DNA from: Paenochrobactrum glaciei
GTDB lineage: Bacteria; Pseudomonadota; Alphaproteobacteria; Rhizobiales; Rhizobiaceae
Assembly (NCBI RefSeq): GCF_039522165.1
Contig: NZ_BAAADE010000001.1
Coordinates: 1 to 64,000, forward strand
Reading direction: 5' to 3'
Length of the DNA stretch: 64,000 nt
Shown: piece after piece, positions 49,979 to 59,805 of the stretch
Layout of the letters: the number at the start of each line of letters is the position of its first letter
How positions within the stretch are numbered: position 1 is the first letter of the stretch
Program-made: the position numbers and the translations under genes
Notes under the pieces: generated by a model
Told to the model about the DNA's origin: nothing
Seen by the model: the letters and a program-made list of their open reading frames with translations, nothing else
The model's database searches: none

Positions 49979-50473
49979 ATGGTTTTAAGACTCTCAAAAG
50001 CTCTTATGGTGCTGGCCATCGCATTCTTTGCGTCACTGGTCGCCTTCGGTAATATCACAGATTATGGCTCAAACTTTGCGTTTGTGCATCATGTGTTTCT
50101 GATGGACACAATCTTCCCAGACGCGACAATCAAATATCGTGCAATTGAAACCGAATGGCTGCATCATGCAGGTTATATTGGCATTATTACCCTTGAAACA
50201 CTGACCGCACTCTTGTGCTGGATTGGTGGCTTCAAACTGCTGGCTGCCCGTAATGACAGCGCTGCCTCATTCAATATGAAGAAAAACTGGGCAATTGCTG
50301 GCCTGACACTTGGTTTCCTCACATGGCAGGTCGCATTCATGTCGGTTGGTGGCGAATGGTTTGGTATGTGGATGTCCAAGCAATGGAATGGCGTTCCAGA
50401 CGCATTCCGCTTCTTCATCACCATCATTGCTGTACTGATTTATCTGGTACTGCCTGAAAAAGACGACGCCTAA
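49979..50473 (+). CDS. DUF2165-like membrane protein
   Basis: The start at 49979 (MVLRLSKALMVLAIAFFASLVAFGNITDYG) is preferred over a TTG at 49961. The 164-residue product has four membrane helices and conserved FGNITDYGSNFAFVHHVFLMDTIFPD and GEWFGMWMSKQWNG patterns that I associate with DUF2165. Its function is unknown. A strong terminator follows at 50492. Confidence 0.8.
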   Translation: MVLRLSKALMVLAIAFFASLVAFGNITDYGSNFAFVHHVFLMDTIFPDATIKYRAIETEWLHHAGYIGIITLETLTALLCWIGGFKLLAARNDSAASFNMKKNWAIAGLTLGFLTWQVAFMSVGGEWFGMWMSKQWNGVPDAFRFFITIIAVLIYLVLPEKDDA

Positions 50474-50491
50474 TAGCACTTAAAAATTTAT

Positions 50492-50527
50492 AAGCCGCCC
50501 TGCTCCAGTCGGGCGGCTTTTTTTATC
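50492..50527. terminator. Bidirectional terminator
   Basis: AAGCCGCCC pairs with GGGCGGCTT around a 10-base loop, followed by seven T. It lies between the DUF2165-like gene and the convergent osmC-like gene. Confidence 0.9.
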
Positions 50528-50534
50528 AAGGCAA

Positions 50535-51008
50535 TTAAGCTGCTTTACGCAATTCTATGTTTTTCCAATTACTGGAAAACTTCACACCACTCCCGCGAAA
50601 GAGCTGAGTAATCGGGCAACGTCTTTCGACTTCAATTGCAAAAGCTGCAAATTTTTCATCATCCAGATTGGTTTCAACACAGATATCCAGATGAACGTCT
50701 GAAAAATTCGAGATACCCTCTTCGCCAAAAACCAGAACGCTGTTGTCCAGATGGCTAGTCAGATTAATCGACCACTCTCCAAGTTCAATAGACGGGTCTT
50801 GTGATGCGATAATCTGCGAAGTTACCTGCGTGCAAGATGACAAAGCAGCAAGCGCATAATCCAACGGACTTGGCGCACTATTATCGCCACCAAACGCGCT
50901 GTGACCAACAACATCAATTGTCAGTGGACTTCCGGCAATTGCCAGCTTTTGCTTTACAACCGAACCTTTACCGGTGAGTGAAAATGGTATTGTTGAACCT
51001 TTAGCCAT
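50535..51008 (-). CDS. OsmC-family peroxiredoxin-like protein
   Basis: The 157-residue product has the two conserved Cys of OsmC/Ohr: one in ALSSCTQVTSQII (about 54) and one in EVERRCPITQLF (about 128). The first is probably the peroxidatic Cys. Members reduce organic hydroperoxides. It is monocistronic and divergent from the MgtC-like gene. Confidence 0.88.
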   Translation of the reverse strand: MAKGSTIPFSLTGKGSVVKQKLAIAGSPLTIDVVGHSAFGGDNSAPSPLDYALAALSSCTQVTSQIIASQDPSIELGEWSINLTSHLDNSVLVFGEEGISNFSDVHLDICVETNLDDEKFAAFAIEVERRCPITQLFRGSGVKFSSNWKNIELRKAA

Positions 51009-51232
51009 AGCAAACCCTTTCTATTGTTAAGGCAAGCACTAGGCCGCATGTGGCGAGCAAACAAGGAACGCTATTTCAGTAATCGCACTACCATCAAAAT
51101 CAATTTCCTTGACCCTGCATATACGAAGTTTTCACTACTCATTTTAAAGCAAAGAGCATCAACAAATTATAATGCGGAACATTCTCTAAGGTTTTTCGTT
51201 GTTTTTCTATAACAACAAAGAAAGCCCTTAAC

Positions 51233-51730
51233 ATGAATGAATTTCATAGCGCTTTAAGAGAAACATTCTATGCCGACAACTTTAATGTCTGGCCGCATAT
51301 TTTTACATTAGTTACAGCATATATTCTGGCACTCCCGATCGGTTGGCATAGAGAGCGAGAAGAAAGAAGCGCTGGACTACGTACTTTTCCGTTAGTTGCC
51401 GTAGCGAGCTGCGGCTTTGTTCAAGCAGCCGAAGGCATCACCACTGGCAACCCAGAAGCACTGGCACGTATCATAGAAGGTGTAATTACCGGCATGGGCT
51501 TTATCGGTGGTGGTGCAATTTTAAGGCTGAGCTCGTCCGTTAAAGGAACAGCAACCGCCGCAAGCTTATGGGCGACTGGTGCGATCGGCATTGCATGCGC
51601 ACTGGGGGCTTTTGACATTGCCATTATTATTATGGTCTTTGCCTTTATCACACTTGTTCTTTTTTCAAATGGAAAAGCTGAAGCTATAGCTGTAAAGCGT
51701 AAAATAGACACAAATACGCAACCAGATTAG
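51233..51730 (+). CDS. MgtC/SapB-family membrane protein
   Basis: The 165-residue product is the MgtC N-terminal domain: several helices with LALPIGWHREREERSAGLRTFPLVAVASCGFV, GVITGMGFIGGGAILR and SVKGTATAASLWATGAIG motifs. The C-terminal soluble domain of MgtC is missing, as in the SapB type. Such proteins are linked to magnesium limitation or virulence. It precedes the glyoxalase-like gene by 13 bases. Confidence 0.88.
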   Translation: MNEFHSALRETFYADNFNVWPHIFTLVTAYILALPIGWHREREERSAGLRTFPLVAVASCGFVQAAEGITTGNPEALARIIEGVITGMGFIGGGAILRLSSSVKGTATAASLWATGAIGIACALGAFDIAIIIMVFAFITLVLFSNGKAEAIAVKRKIDTNTQPD

Positions 51731-51742
51731 ACCGAGGCAAAG

Positions 51743-52099
51743 ATGAGCAACCCAACACGCATGATTGCCGTATTACCAACTAACAATTTGGAAGCTTCTG
51801 TGAAGTTTTATGAGCTGCTTGGTTTCAGGCCAAAAGGTGATGATGTCTATGCTGACTACCAAATGCTGGTTGATGGTAAAGGTGCTGAATTGCACCTAAC
51901 CAAAGCACCAGAAGGCTGGTTAATCCCGAATAAAAGCCCTTGCGGAGTTTATTTTTATGTTGACAACGTTGATGAGTTGGCACTGAAGGTTGGCGCCAGT
52001 GCTTTACATTCACCAAGAGAAACGCCTTGGGGAACATACGAGTTTGCCGTATCAGACCCTGATGAGAACCTTGTGAGAGTTGGGCAGAGCTTATCCTGA
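51743..52099 (+). CDS. VOC-family (glyoxalase/bleomycin-resistance) protein
   Basis: The 118-residue product has the VOC fold pattern: MIAVLPTNNLEASVKFYELLGF near the start and EFAVSDPDENLVRVGQ at the end. It is about the length of one bleomycin-resistance-type protomer, which works as a dimer and binds a metal or drug. The substrate is unknown. A terminator follows at 52128. Confidence 0.85.
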   Translation: MSNPTRMIAVLPTNNLEASVKFYELLGFRPKGDDVYADYQMLVDGKGAELHLTKAPEGWLIPNKSPCGVYFYVDNVDELALKVGASALHSPRETPWGTYEFAVSDPDENLVRVGQSLS

Positions 52100-52127
52100 C
52101 AATAAATTTGAGTTTCCTCAAATATAA

Positions 52128-52156
52128 AAGTCGCCAGTATAACTGGCGACTTTCTA
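52128..52156. terminator. Terminator between VOC gene and autotransporter
   Basis: AAAGTCGCCAGT pairs perfectly with ACTGGCGACTTT around ATA; T-rich on both sides. Confidence 0.9.
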
Positions 52157-52177
52157 TTTGTAGCATTGGTCAGTGCA

Positions 52178-55168
52178 TTACCACTTAATGCGCAGACCAA
52201 CTGTACCTTTATAGCTATAGCTGTCGCCAAAGTGCTTAAGGCTCGTATAGACAGAACCTTCGCCATAGACGGAATATTTATCGTCATTCCAGTTATAGCT
52301 ACCGCCAAGACCGATACCGGCCCAAACACGCTCACGCTTGTTAATGAAGTTTTCGTCGTCAACACGTACCTTGGTGCCATTGAGAAATTCGCTATACAAA
52401 TTAGCAATTCCATACACATAGCTACGGTTTATACGGCCTTCATCATTAAACCATGAATCCTGATGCTCAAGGCTCAACCCCAAACGTCCTTCAAGGCTTT
52501 CACCACGCTTACGTGATACATGACCTTTAAATGGATCGACAAAACTGTCAAAATCAACATTTGAATATTGCAGCTGTGCCTGTGGAGTTAATGACCAATG
52601 TTCATTCAGTTCGCTACGCTTACCCGTCTCAACGGACAGCGTATAACCAAAACCGTCATTCCCTTTTACCATCGACTTTTTAGCGGTCGAGGAATTCAGA
52701 TCGCTGTCATACCATGTCAACTGAGCCTGATTATCGACATAGAAACCGTTTTCACCATACCAGGTTAAAGTTGCCCCTAAACCGTAACCATCGGTTTTGA
52801 TATCACCCTTACCATGCTTGGAGTAAACTTCAGCCTTACCATTCGTATAATGGGCTGTGATACCACCAATCAGCTTGCCATCTTCGCTCTCATGCAACAG
52901 ACCATCAAGGCCGGCCTGCATTTTGAACGTGTTATAATCATAATCTGTGCCAGACGTTGTTTCCCGTGAGCGAATTTTGGTATGTGCACCTTCAATACGA
53001 CCCCAGATCGCATTTTCTTCAATGTGAACGCCCGCTTCTTCAGCTGGGGCAAAAGCTTCAACAACATCAGCACCTTGTGCAAGCAGTTTGTTGCCAGCAT
53101 TGTTCCAATAGCGGTTACCTACACGCTGTTGCAAAGTCGGAAGACTATTCAGGCCAAGTAAAAACTGCGGATACGCCTCATAAAGTGGCACACCACCAGT
53201 AAACAGTTCCTCACCAGGCTCATCATCCTTCACCTGAGAGCGCAGATACCAGTTACCATCGGCTTTATCATCACCAAGGCCGTTCTGATAAAGCTTATAG
53301 GCATAGGCACCCTGCCCAATCGCCATTGCATTATTATGCTCATATGCATTGCTGCCACCGAGCATAAAAGCACCTTCTGCTGAATGATCTTTATCACGAA
53401 CCTGAACAAGCTGAATACCGTTCTGCTTCGTCAAAGCGGCATTCGCTTCACTTTTAACGGCTACTTCAATGGTTGTAGCATTGGCGCCTTTTTCAACACG
53501 ATCAGCGATCAGCATATCAGCCTTTGAGCCCTGACCACCATCGCCGTCATTCAGCTCAGCACCAAGTTTCAAAGTGCCGCCAGACACATAAGTTCCGCTG
53601 CCAATAGTTTCTGCATCACTGCTGGAGGTAATAACAAGTGTATTCCCCACTTGCTCACCGGTCAGATCAATGAGACCTTCATTTTTGAAGCTTGCTGTGT
53701 TGGTAAACTGTGTCTGCAGCAGGCCCTTGCGTTCAAAGTCATAGATGTCCTGCGAGAACAACCGATTATTGATACCTGTGCGGGCCTTGTAATAACCAGT
53801 CGCATCGAAGTTTTCAGCGCTACTCGCCCCCAGTGACACAACACCACTGGCAGCATTCACAAAATGGGAATTATCACCGCCCATATCGTTGACAGCAACA
53901 CCGCGCAGATCACGCTCACCATCAGGATTACTCGCTGAAAAATTACGTGAGATGAATTTGCTGGTATTCTCGAAATAGTTGCCACCATTAGATCCAAGTT
54001 TAACAAAACCGGTCATCAAGCCATTGTTAGTAACTTTGAAATCACCAACAGGCCCCATAAACGGATCAGACAAATCAGTAATTAGTCGATCAGAAAGAGC
54101 TGACAATGCACCATCATTGGTCACTTCCACGATATCATTAAAACTACCAACGACCATAGCGCTACCTTGTCCGCGCCCACCGATCACCTCACCCGTACTA
54201 CCTATTGTTACAGTTGCCTGTTCATTAGTAGAGCTTATATTTAAACCATTGGAATTTAGAGCCAGCGCTTCTACATATCCATCAACATTAATTGCAGATG
54301 ATGAGCCTACTGCCTCTATGCCGGTTGAATCATCACCGTACATGATGATAGTGCCCGCCACATCAATCATAGTTTCAGAGAACCAGCTGCTCGCTAAAAT
54401 CCCCTGCGATTTTTTACCATGTATAGTAACTTTACCAGAATCTTCTAAAATTACGTCAACACTTCCGCGTGTTACTAATTCTGCACCTGCTCCAGCTCCA
54501 CGGACGACAATATTACCTACATTAATATCTAAATCAGCAAAGCCACCATCTATTACGTTGATACCGCTACTGCGTAATTGTTTATGAACTTCCCCCTCAT
54601 GAAGTATTTGAATATTACCGGAGCGATTATCAACAACCACTTTGCCTGATGCTAAGGGAGAGCGCTCGATTGCAATTCCATGAGAGCTGGCATTTCGAGT
54701 TATGATCTTGCCACTGTTTACAGCAAAAACATCACCGCCTGTCAGAAGCGCGCTATCACTGGCTATTGTATAACCAAGTGCCATTCCATGCTGCATTGAA
54801 GAAAGCGAACTACTATCTGCACCGGTTTCAATCACCCCCTCATTGATGGCTGCGATAACACCAAATTGACCTAATTGGTTAGCGTCTGGCCGAACACGTA
54901 TATAAATGGCAGCTGCTTTATCCTCATCAGATGATAAAATACCGGTTGGATGAATATGATAATAAGCCTTTTGATCATTACCTATGGCCATTACGAGCCA
55001 GCTATAAGCCGTTTCTTTCCCGCCCACACCTTTACAGGAATCAGGCCCGCCAACATCGGGACACCTGACATCTGCTATGATCGCATCTATATCCGCCATT
55101 GAGGCAACAGGGAAACTTACGCTGGCAAGCAATGCCAGTGTCGAAACGCTCATCAATTTAGTACGCAC
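52178..55168 (-). CDS. Autotransporter (type Va) adhesin-like protein
   Basis: The start at 55168 is a GTG behind GTGGGGG; the first ATG of the frame is at 55225. The about 996-residue product has a signal peptide (about 1-25, ending SMA), a passenger of short repeats giving a beta-helix (alternating small, Gly/Asn/Asp-rich strands up to about residue 600), and a C-terminal autotransporter barrel (about 700-996), ending VGLRIKW with Trp. Two Cys pairs near the N-terminus (DVRCPDVG, DSCKGVG) are unusual for this class. A role in adhesion or immune interaction is inferred. Confidence 0.85.
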   Translation of the reverse strand: MRTKLMSVSTLALLASVSFPVASMADIDAIIADVRCPDVGGPDSCKGVGGKETAYSWLVMAIGNDQKAYYHIHPTGILSSDEDKAAAIYIRVRPDANQLGQFGVIAAINEGVIETGADSSSLSSMQHGMALGYTIASDSALLTGGDVFAVNSGKIITRNASSHGIAIERSPLASGKVVVDNRSGNIQILHEGEVHKQLRSSGINVIDGGFADLDINVGNIVVRGAGAGAELVTRGSVDVILEDSGKVTIHGKKSQGILASSWFSETMIDVAGTIIMYGDDSTGIEAVGSSSAINVDGYVEALALNSNGLNISSTNEQATVTIGSTGEVIGGRGQGSAMVVGSFNDIVEVTNDGALSALSDRLITDLSDPFMGPVGDFKVTNNGLMTGFVKLGSNGGNYFENTSKFISRNFSASNPDGERDLRGVAVNDMGGDNSHFVNAASGVVSLGASSAENFDATGYYKARTGINNRLFSQDIYDFERKGLLQTQFTNTASFKNEGLIDLTGEQVGNTLVITSSSDAETIGSGTYVSGGTLKLGAELNDGDGGQGSKADMLIADRVEKGANATTIEVAVKSEANAALTKQNGIQLVQVRDKDHSAEGAFMLGGSNAYEHNNAMAIGQGAYAYKLYQNGLGDDKADGNWYLRSQVKDDEPGEELFTGGVPLYEAYPQFLLGLNSLPTLQQRVGNRYWNNAGNKLLAQGADVVEAFAPAEEAGVHIEENAIWGRIEGAHTKIRSRETTSGTDYDYNTFKMQAGLDGLLHESEDGKLIGGITAHYTNGKAEVYSKHGKGDIKTDGYGLGATLTWYGENGFYVDNQAQLTWYDSDLNSSTAKKSMVKGNDGFGYTLSVETGKRSELNEHWSLTPQAQLQYSNVDFDSFVDPFKGHVSRKRGESLEGRLGLSLEHQDSWFNDEGRINRSYVYGIANLYSEFLNGTKVRVDDENFINKRERVWAGIGLGGSYNWNDDKYSVYGEGSVYTSLKHFGDSYSYKGTVGLRIKW

Positions 55169-55682
55169 GGAGTGCCCCCACTTCGAGAATATGGTTAATA
55201 AAAGCGCCATACGCCCTACGCGCATAAAAGGTCAAATATACAAAAGTTTAAACCATTTATAAAAATGTAAGATATTCAGTAAAACATCAAATGTCAGCAT
55301 ATAAAAACTAATTTAAAACAATGACATACGGCTTATGGTTGCCTAAATGCAACACGCAGCAGCTGTATTCACATCCCCGTGAATACGGGGATATTTTTGA
55401 TCAATTGTAAAAATAAATGCCGATTTTTAGAATCAATCATATTAATTTTGATCAAAATAATGAGAAATCAGTCTCTGCCCGTTAACCAACAGGACTGAGT
55501 TTGCACTTAGCTTAACGTAGATAAATAGCTGTCTTCAGCAGCATGACTGCCCTTATAAGAGCGGAGCAATGATTGAATAATAGCAGACTAAATCAGCCTA
55601 CATCATTTAGACGTTTAATTATTAGGGGGAGAGTAAAGGAATGATTTTCATCAAAATTCCTAAATCAACAATGAGTTAGGAA
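55169..55682. other. Upstream region of autotransporter
   Basis: About 500 A+T-rich bases with a pair of mutually exclusive hairpins at 55365-55392 (listed separately) and no credible gene. Confidence 0.5.
55365..55400. other. Overlapping alternative hairpins
   Basis: GTATTCAC (55365-55372) pairs perfectly with GTGAATAC (55379-55386). The alternative ATCCCCG (55373-55379) pairs perfectly with CGGGGAT (55386-55392) and is followed by ATTTTTGAT on the plus strand. Both stems cannot form together. Confidence 0.5.
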
Positions 55683-55758
<76 letters not shown>

Positions 55759-55978
55759 GCAGTTGCTTTGTATCAACTGTGTGGCTGCTTATTACGCAAT
55801 AAAAACTACATATGCAAGCACAAAATACAGCTAACCCAAAGATTTATCACATAAAACTCATCTGATTATAACAGACAGTTTTTAAGCAAATTTTAGATGT
55901 TAGACTTTGAGAAACAGTGCATATCATCATGCAGGTGCATTCTAAAACTGAAAAATTTTAAGGGGAAGTGTTTTAGAA

Positions 55979-56054
<76 letters not shown>

Positions 56055-56422
56055 GCAGTTGCTTTGGATCAACTGTGTGAGCGTCGTTTAAGCAATTAAT
56101 TTGACTCGCGCAAGCTCCAAATTCAAAAAAATCACATAAAAACGCTAAAAATACAAAAATAATTCAAAAACCTGCGAAAACAGCCCTACCCGAGCTCAAA
56201 ACGCACAGCAAAACAACCTGTTAGGCAGATGTCGCCTGTCATTTTGCGCGAAAATATTTTTACAATTTACTGATGAAAATATGATTCCACCAATCATTTG
56301 ATGCGGATTTGTATTTTAGTTTCTGATTCTGACAAATATGCACGCAAAAGAAAACCGGCGCAGTTTTAAAACTACGCCGGTTTGAAAATACTCACGCTGG
56401 TCCGCGCAATATCAATGATGTT
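56055..56422. other. Intergenic region between tRNA-Val and gatA
   Basis: No gene. It contains the gatA terminator and should contain the tRNA promoter on the minus strand; a T- and A-rich middle is otherwise featureless. Confidence 0.5.
56352..56384. terminator. Terminator of gatA
   Basis: AAACCGGCG pairs with CGCCGGTTT, the arms separated by an A/T-rich loop; it lies about 40 bases beyond the gatA stop. Confidence 0.8.
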
Positions 56423-57904
56423 TTACCACCATTTGGTTGGTGCAAAGCGTCCAGCAGCCTGCTCAATCACATGAGCAGCCTGGAACAGGGTTTCTTCACC
56501 AAATGGACGGCCGATCAGCTGCAAGCCCAAAGGCAGACCATCAGCGTTGAGACCGGCAGGAACCGACACACCTGGCAAACCAGCCATGTTAACAGTCACG
56601 GTGAAAATATCATTCAGATACATTTTAACCGGATCAGCAGCCATCTCCGCATCTGCAACTTTAAAGGCTGATGAAGGTGTGGACGGGGTCAAAATAGCAT
56701 CAACACCGAGATTGAAGACATCTTCGAAGTCTTTCTTGATCAAGGTGCGCACCTTCTGCGCTTTCAGGTAATATGCATCATAGAAACCAGCAGACAGCAC
56801 ATAAGTGCCGATCATCACGCGGCGCTTAACTTCCCAGCCAAAGCCTTTGGCGCGGGTCTGTTCGTACATGTCGGCAATATCTTTGCCCGGCACACGCAGA
56901 CCATAACGAACGCCGTCATAACGTGCCAAATTGGACGAGGCTTCCGCAGGTGCCACAATGTAATATGCAGGCAAGGCATATTTGGTGTGCGGCAGCGAAA
57001 TATCAACGATTTCTGCACCAGCATCTTTAAGGAAAGCAATGCCCTGCTGCCACAGCTTTTCAACGTCTTCCGGCATACCATCAACGCGATATTCTTTTGG
57101 AATACCAATGCGCATGCCTTTAACCGATTTGCCAAGTACAGCTTCATAATCCGGCACAGGCAAATCAAAGCAAGTGCTGTCTTTCACATCAAAAGAAGCC
57201 ATAGACTTCAGCATGATAGCCGCATCACGCACATCACGGGTGATGGAACCGGCCTGATCAAGGGATGACGCAAAAGCAACAGTGCCCCAACGGGATACAC
57301 GGCCATAAGTCGGCTTGAAACCAACCGTACCGGTGAAAGCTGCCGGCTGACGGATTGAACCACCTGTATCAGTTGCAGTGGCTGCCACGCAGAGATTGGC
57401 GGCAACGGCTGCTGCAGAACCACCTGAAGAACCACCAGCGGTCAACTGTGCATCCGAACCTTTGGCGCGCCAAGGGTTCGTGACCGGACCATAGAAAGAT
57501 GTTTCATTGGAAGAGCCCATCGCGAACTCATCCATGTTGAGCTTGCCGAGCATAACAGCACCATCAGCCCAAAGATTGGCTGTGACTGTTGATTCATATT
57601 CCGGCTTAAAGCCATCAAGAATATGCGAGCAAGCCTGTGTATGGATGCCTTTGGTGGCAAAGAGATCCTTGATGCCGAGCGGAATACCTTCCAGCGCTCC
57701 GGCTTCGCCCTTGGCCAGACGTTCGTCAGATGTTTTAGCCATCTGGCGCGCATGATCATGGGTCACAGCAATATAAGCATTAAACTGGCTGTTGGCGGTA
57801 TCAATCGCGCTCAAATAAGCTTCAGTCAGTTCGGTCGCTGTAATTGCTTTGCTTGTTAACTTATCACGCGCTTCAGCAATAGTAAGTGCGGTTAAATCGG
57901 TCAT
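56423..57904 (-). CDS. gatA: Glutamyl-tRNA(Gln) amidotransferase subunit A
   Basis: The 493-residue amidase has the Ser-cisSer-Lys triad motifs: GIKDLFATKG (Lys, about 78), GGSSGGSAAAVAA (about 155) and TDTGGSIRQPAAF (nucleophile Ser, about 178). It releases ammonia from glutamine and, with GatB and GatC, converts Glu-tRNAGln to Gln-tRNAGln. gatC lies just upstream; gatB is not within the window. Confidence 0.95.
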   Translation of the reverse strand: MTDLTALTIAEARDKLTSKAITATELTEAYLSAIDTANSQFNAYIAVTHDHARQMAKTSDERLAKGEAGALEGIPLGIKDLFATKGIHTQACSHILDGFKPEYESTVTANLWADGAVMLGKLNMDEFAMGSSNETSFYGPVTNPWRAKGSDAQLTAGGSSGGSAAAVAANLCVAATATDTGGSIRQPAAFTGTVGFKPTYGRVSRWGTVAFASSLDQAGSITRDVRDAAIMLKSMASFDVKDSTCFDLPVPDYEAVLGKSVKGMRIGIPKEYRVDGMPEDVEKLWQQGIAFLKDAGAEIVDISLPHTKYALPAYYIVAPAEASSNLARYDGVRYGLRVPGKDIADMYEQTRAKGFGWEVKRRVMIGTYVLSAGFYDAYYLKAQKVRTLIKKDFEDVFNLGVDAILTPSTPSSAFKVADAEMAADPVKMYLNDIFTVTVNMAGLPGVSVPAGLNADGLPLGLQLIGRPFGEETLFQAAHVIEQAAGRFAPTKWW

Positions 57905-57999
57905 TGTTTAATCCTGTCGATGCGCAAACTGCGCAAATTTCTGTAGTCCCGCCAAGTGACAATTCATCAAAAGCAGCGTTATCCGCGCACTTTGAATGA

Positions 58000-58287
58000 T
58001 TATTCGACCATTTTTGGTACAACGAAAAAATTGTCTTCTGTTACAGGTGCATTTGCGACAACCGCATCGGCAATATTGCCATCGCTGACAACATCATCAC
58101 GCAGGCGCATTTTCATCGGCATAGCAGATGTCATTGGCTCAACGCCTTCCACATCCACTTCATCAAGCTGAGCAACAAAGCCCAGCATATTATTAATTTC
58201 GCCCGTCATACGCTCTGCATCGTCATCGCTGATCGCGATGCGCGCAAGGTGAGCAACGCGTTTGACTGTAGTAATATCAACGGACAT
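58000..58287 (-). CDS. gatC: Glutamyl-tRNA(Gln) amidotransferase subunit C
   Basis: The start at 58287 (MSVDITTVKRVAHLARIAIS) is typical of GatC, and the frame extends upstream to 58344. The 95-residue product has VAQLDEVDVEGVEPMTSAM and LRDDVV, family features. GatC wraps around GatA and GatB and stabilises the complex. The gap to gatA is 95 bases. Confidence 0.95.
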   Translation of the reverse strand: MSVDITTVKRVAHLARIAISDDDAERMTGEINNMLGFVAQLDEVDVEGVEPMTSAMPMKMRLRDDVVSDGNIADAVVANAPVTEDNFFVVPKMVE

Positions 58288-58408
58288 CCTGAACTCCGGA
58301 AATTCTGTTTTTAAACCAAAACAACAAAACTGCTTTGGTGTCATTTAATAACGGCTATAACGCTGGGTTGGCTGTAGCGCAATATTGTTGACGCATTTTC
58401 AAGCGCAA

Positions 58409-59116
58409 TCAATAATTTTGCAAGGTTCCGGCCGCTGCTGCCACCACTTTTGTGTTTTTTGCATCTTCCATTGCCTGAATGAAATTATCAGCCGTTTTTT
58501 CAAGTACCGAGAATGAACCGTAATGCGCAGGCAAAACAGTTTCAAATGACATAAAGCGCTGACAAGCCAAAGCCGCTACTGCACTGCCCATCGTAAAACG
58601 ATCACCAATCGGCACAATGCCGATTTCCGGCTGATGCAATTCATTGATCAGCGCCATATCGGAGAAAATATCAGTGTCGCCCATATGATAGAGTGTCGGC
58701 TCATCCTCAAAATGGAAAACCAGACCATTGGCATTACCCAATGAATGCGACACACCATCCTGCGTGATTGTGGCTGATGAATGCAGTGCATTGACGAAAG
58801 TCATGCTGAAATCATCGTTGAAAATAGTACCGCCGGTATTGCCCGGATCGGTCTTTTCAACACCTTGATGCGCAAGCCATGCCGCCAAATCGGCATTGGC
58901 CAGCACCACAGCGCCCTGTTCTTTGGCGATTTGCACCGTGTCGCCGATATGATCCCCATGACCATGGGTCAGCGCGATATGGGTTACACCCTGGACAGCT
59001 TGTTTCAGATCAACATCTTTGAAACCCGGATTGCCGGTCAAAAACGGATCAATCAAAATAACACTTTTGCCAGTCTCAACCCGAAACGCCGCATGTCCAA
59101 GCCAGGTGATTTTCAT
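58409..59116 (-). CDS. UPF0173-type metallo-hydrolase
   Basis: The 235-residue product has the metallo-beta-lactamase fold with LTHGHGDHIGD (about 49-59, HxHxDH) and LYHMGDTDIFSDM. The start MKITWLGHAAFRVETG is the UPF0173 N-terminus. It should bind two metal ions and hydrolyse an unknown ester, lactone or phosphodiester. It is followed by the gatC gene in the same direction, after a 65-base gap. Confidence 0.9.
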   Translation of the reverse strand: MKITWLGHAAFRVETGKSVILIDPFLTGNPGFKDVDLKQAVQGVTHIALTHGHGDHIGDTVQIAKEQGAVVLANADLAAWLAHQGVEKTDPGNTGGTIFNDDFSMTFVNALHSSATITQDGVSHSLGNANGLVFHFEDEPTLYHMGDTDIFSDMALINELHQPEIGIVPIGDRFTMGSAVAALACQRFMSFETVLPAHYGSFSVLEKTADNFIQAMEDAKNTKVVAAAAGTLQNY

Positions 59117-59298
59117 TCACTTACCCTCAAATTTTATCTACGCGCAGTTATGACGCGATCTAAAATAACATCAACCCCTGAAAAGGGATTATGAAAAATG
59201 ACCATGATCAATGGCATTTTTATTAAATATAGTTCCGCTTTATCATTTTTATGGCATAGAGGCACAACAAAGCCCGCATTTGATAAAGGTTAAGACAC

Positions 59299-59799
59299 TT
59301 GGCAATCTTAGAAATCACCGAACTGCCCGACTTTCTGCAATCAAATCAAGCAACTGGCAAAACCATTGCCGGTCTTGATCTGGGCACCAAAACCATCGGG
59401 CTGGCGATTTCAGATTTAGGTCTTTCTTTTGCCAATCCGCGCCCTGTTATCAAGCGGGTAAAATTTACAATTGATGCCCAAACGCTCATTAAACAGTTGG
59501 CTGATGAAAAGGCCTGCGCCATTATCATTGGATTGCCGATGAATATGGACGGAACTGCGGGTCCGCGCGTACAAGCAACCAAAGCTTTTGTGCGCACCAT
59601 GCAGCCTTTAACCGATATTCCGTTTGTATTCTGGGATGAACGCCTTTCGACCGTTGCCGCAGAGCGTGCACTGATCGGTATGGATGTTTCCCGTCAAAAG
59701 CGGGCAGAACGCATTGATTCTGCCGCTGCTGCTTTCATCTTACAAGGGGCGCTTGACCGCCTGAATATGCTGCGTCGCCAACTAGACAGCGAATTATAA
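59299..59799 (+). CDS. ruvX: Holliday-junction resolvase-like RuvX (YqgF)
   Basis: The first start is a TTG at 59299 behind AAAGG. The 166-residue product has the RNase H-like GLDLGTKTIGLAISD motif (Asp, about 27), GLPMNMDG, and FWDERLSTVAAE with the second acidic set. YqgF proteins process 16S rRNA 5' ends and may resolve junctions. It is convergent with the AidB-like gene, only six bases apart. Confidence 0.9.
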   Translation: MAILEITELPDFLQSNQATGKTIAGLDLGTKTIGLAISDLGLSFANPRPVIKRVKFTIDAQTLIKQLADEKACAIIIGLPMNMDGTAGPRVQATKAFVRTMQPLTDIPFVFWDERLSTVAAERALIGMDVSRQKRAERIDSAAAAFILQGALDRLNMLRRQLDSEL

Positions 59800-59805
59800 T
59801 CGCCA

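Noticed and set aside
53979..54587. A 202-codon frame antisense to the autotransporter
   Set aside because: It is the Pro/Ser/Thr-rich shadow of the repetitive passenger.
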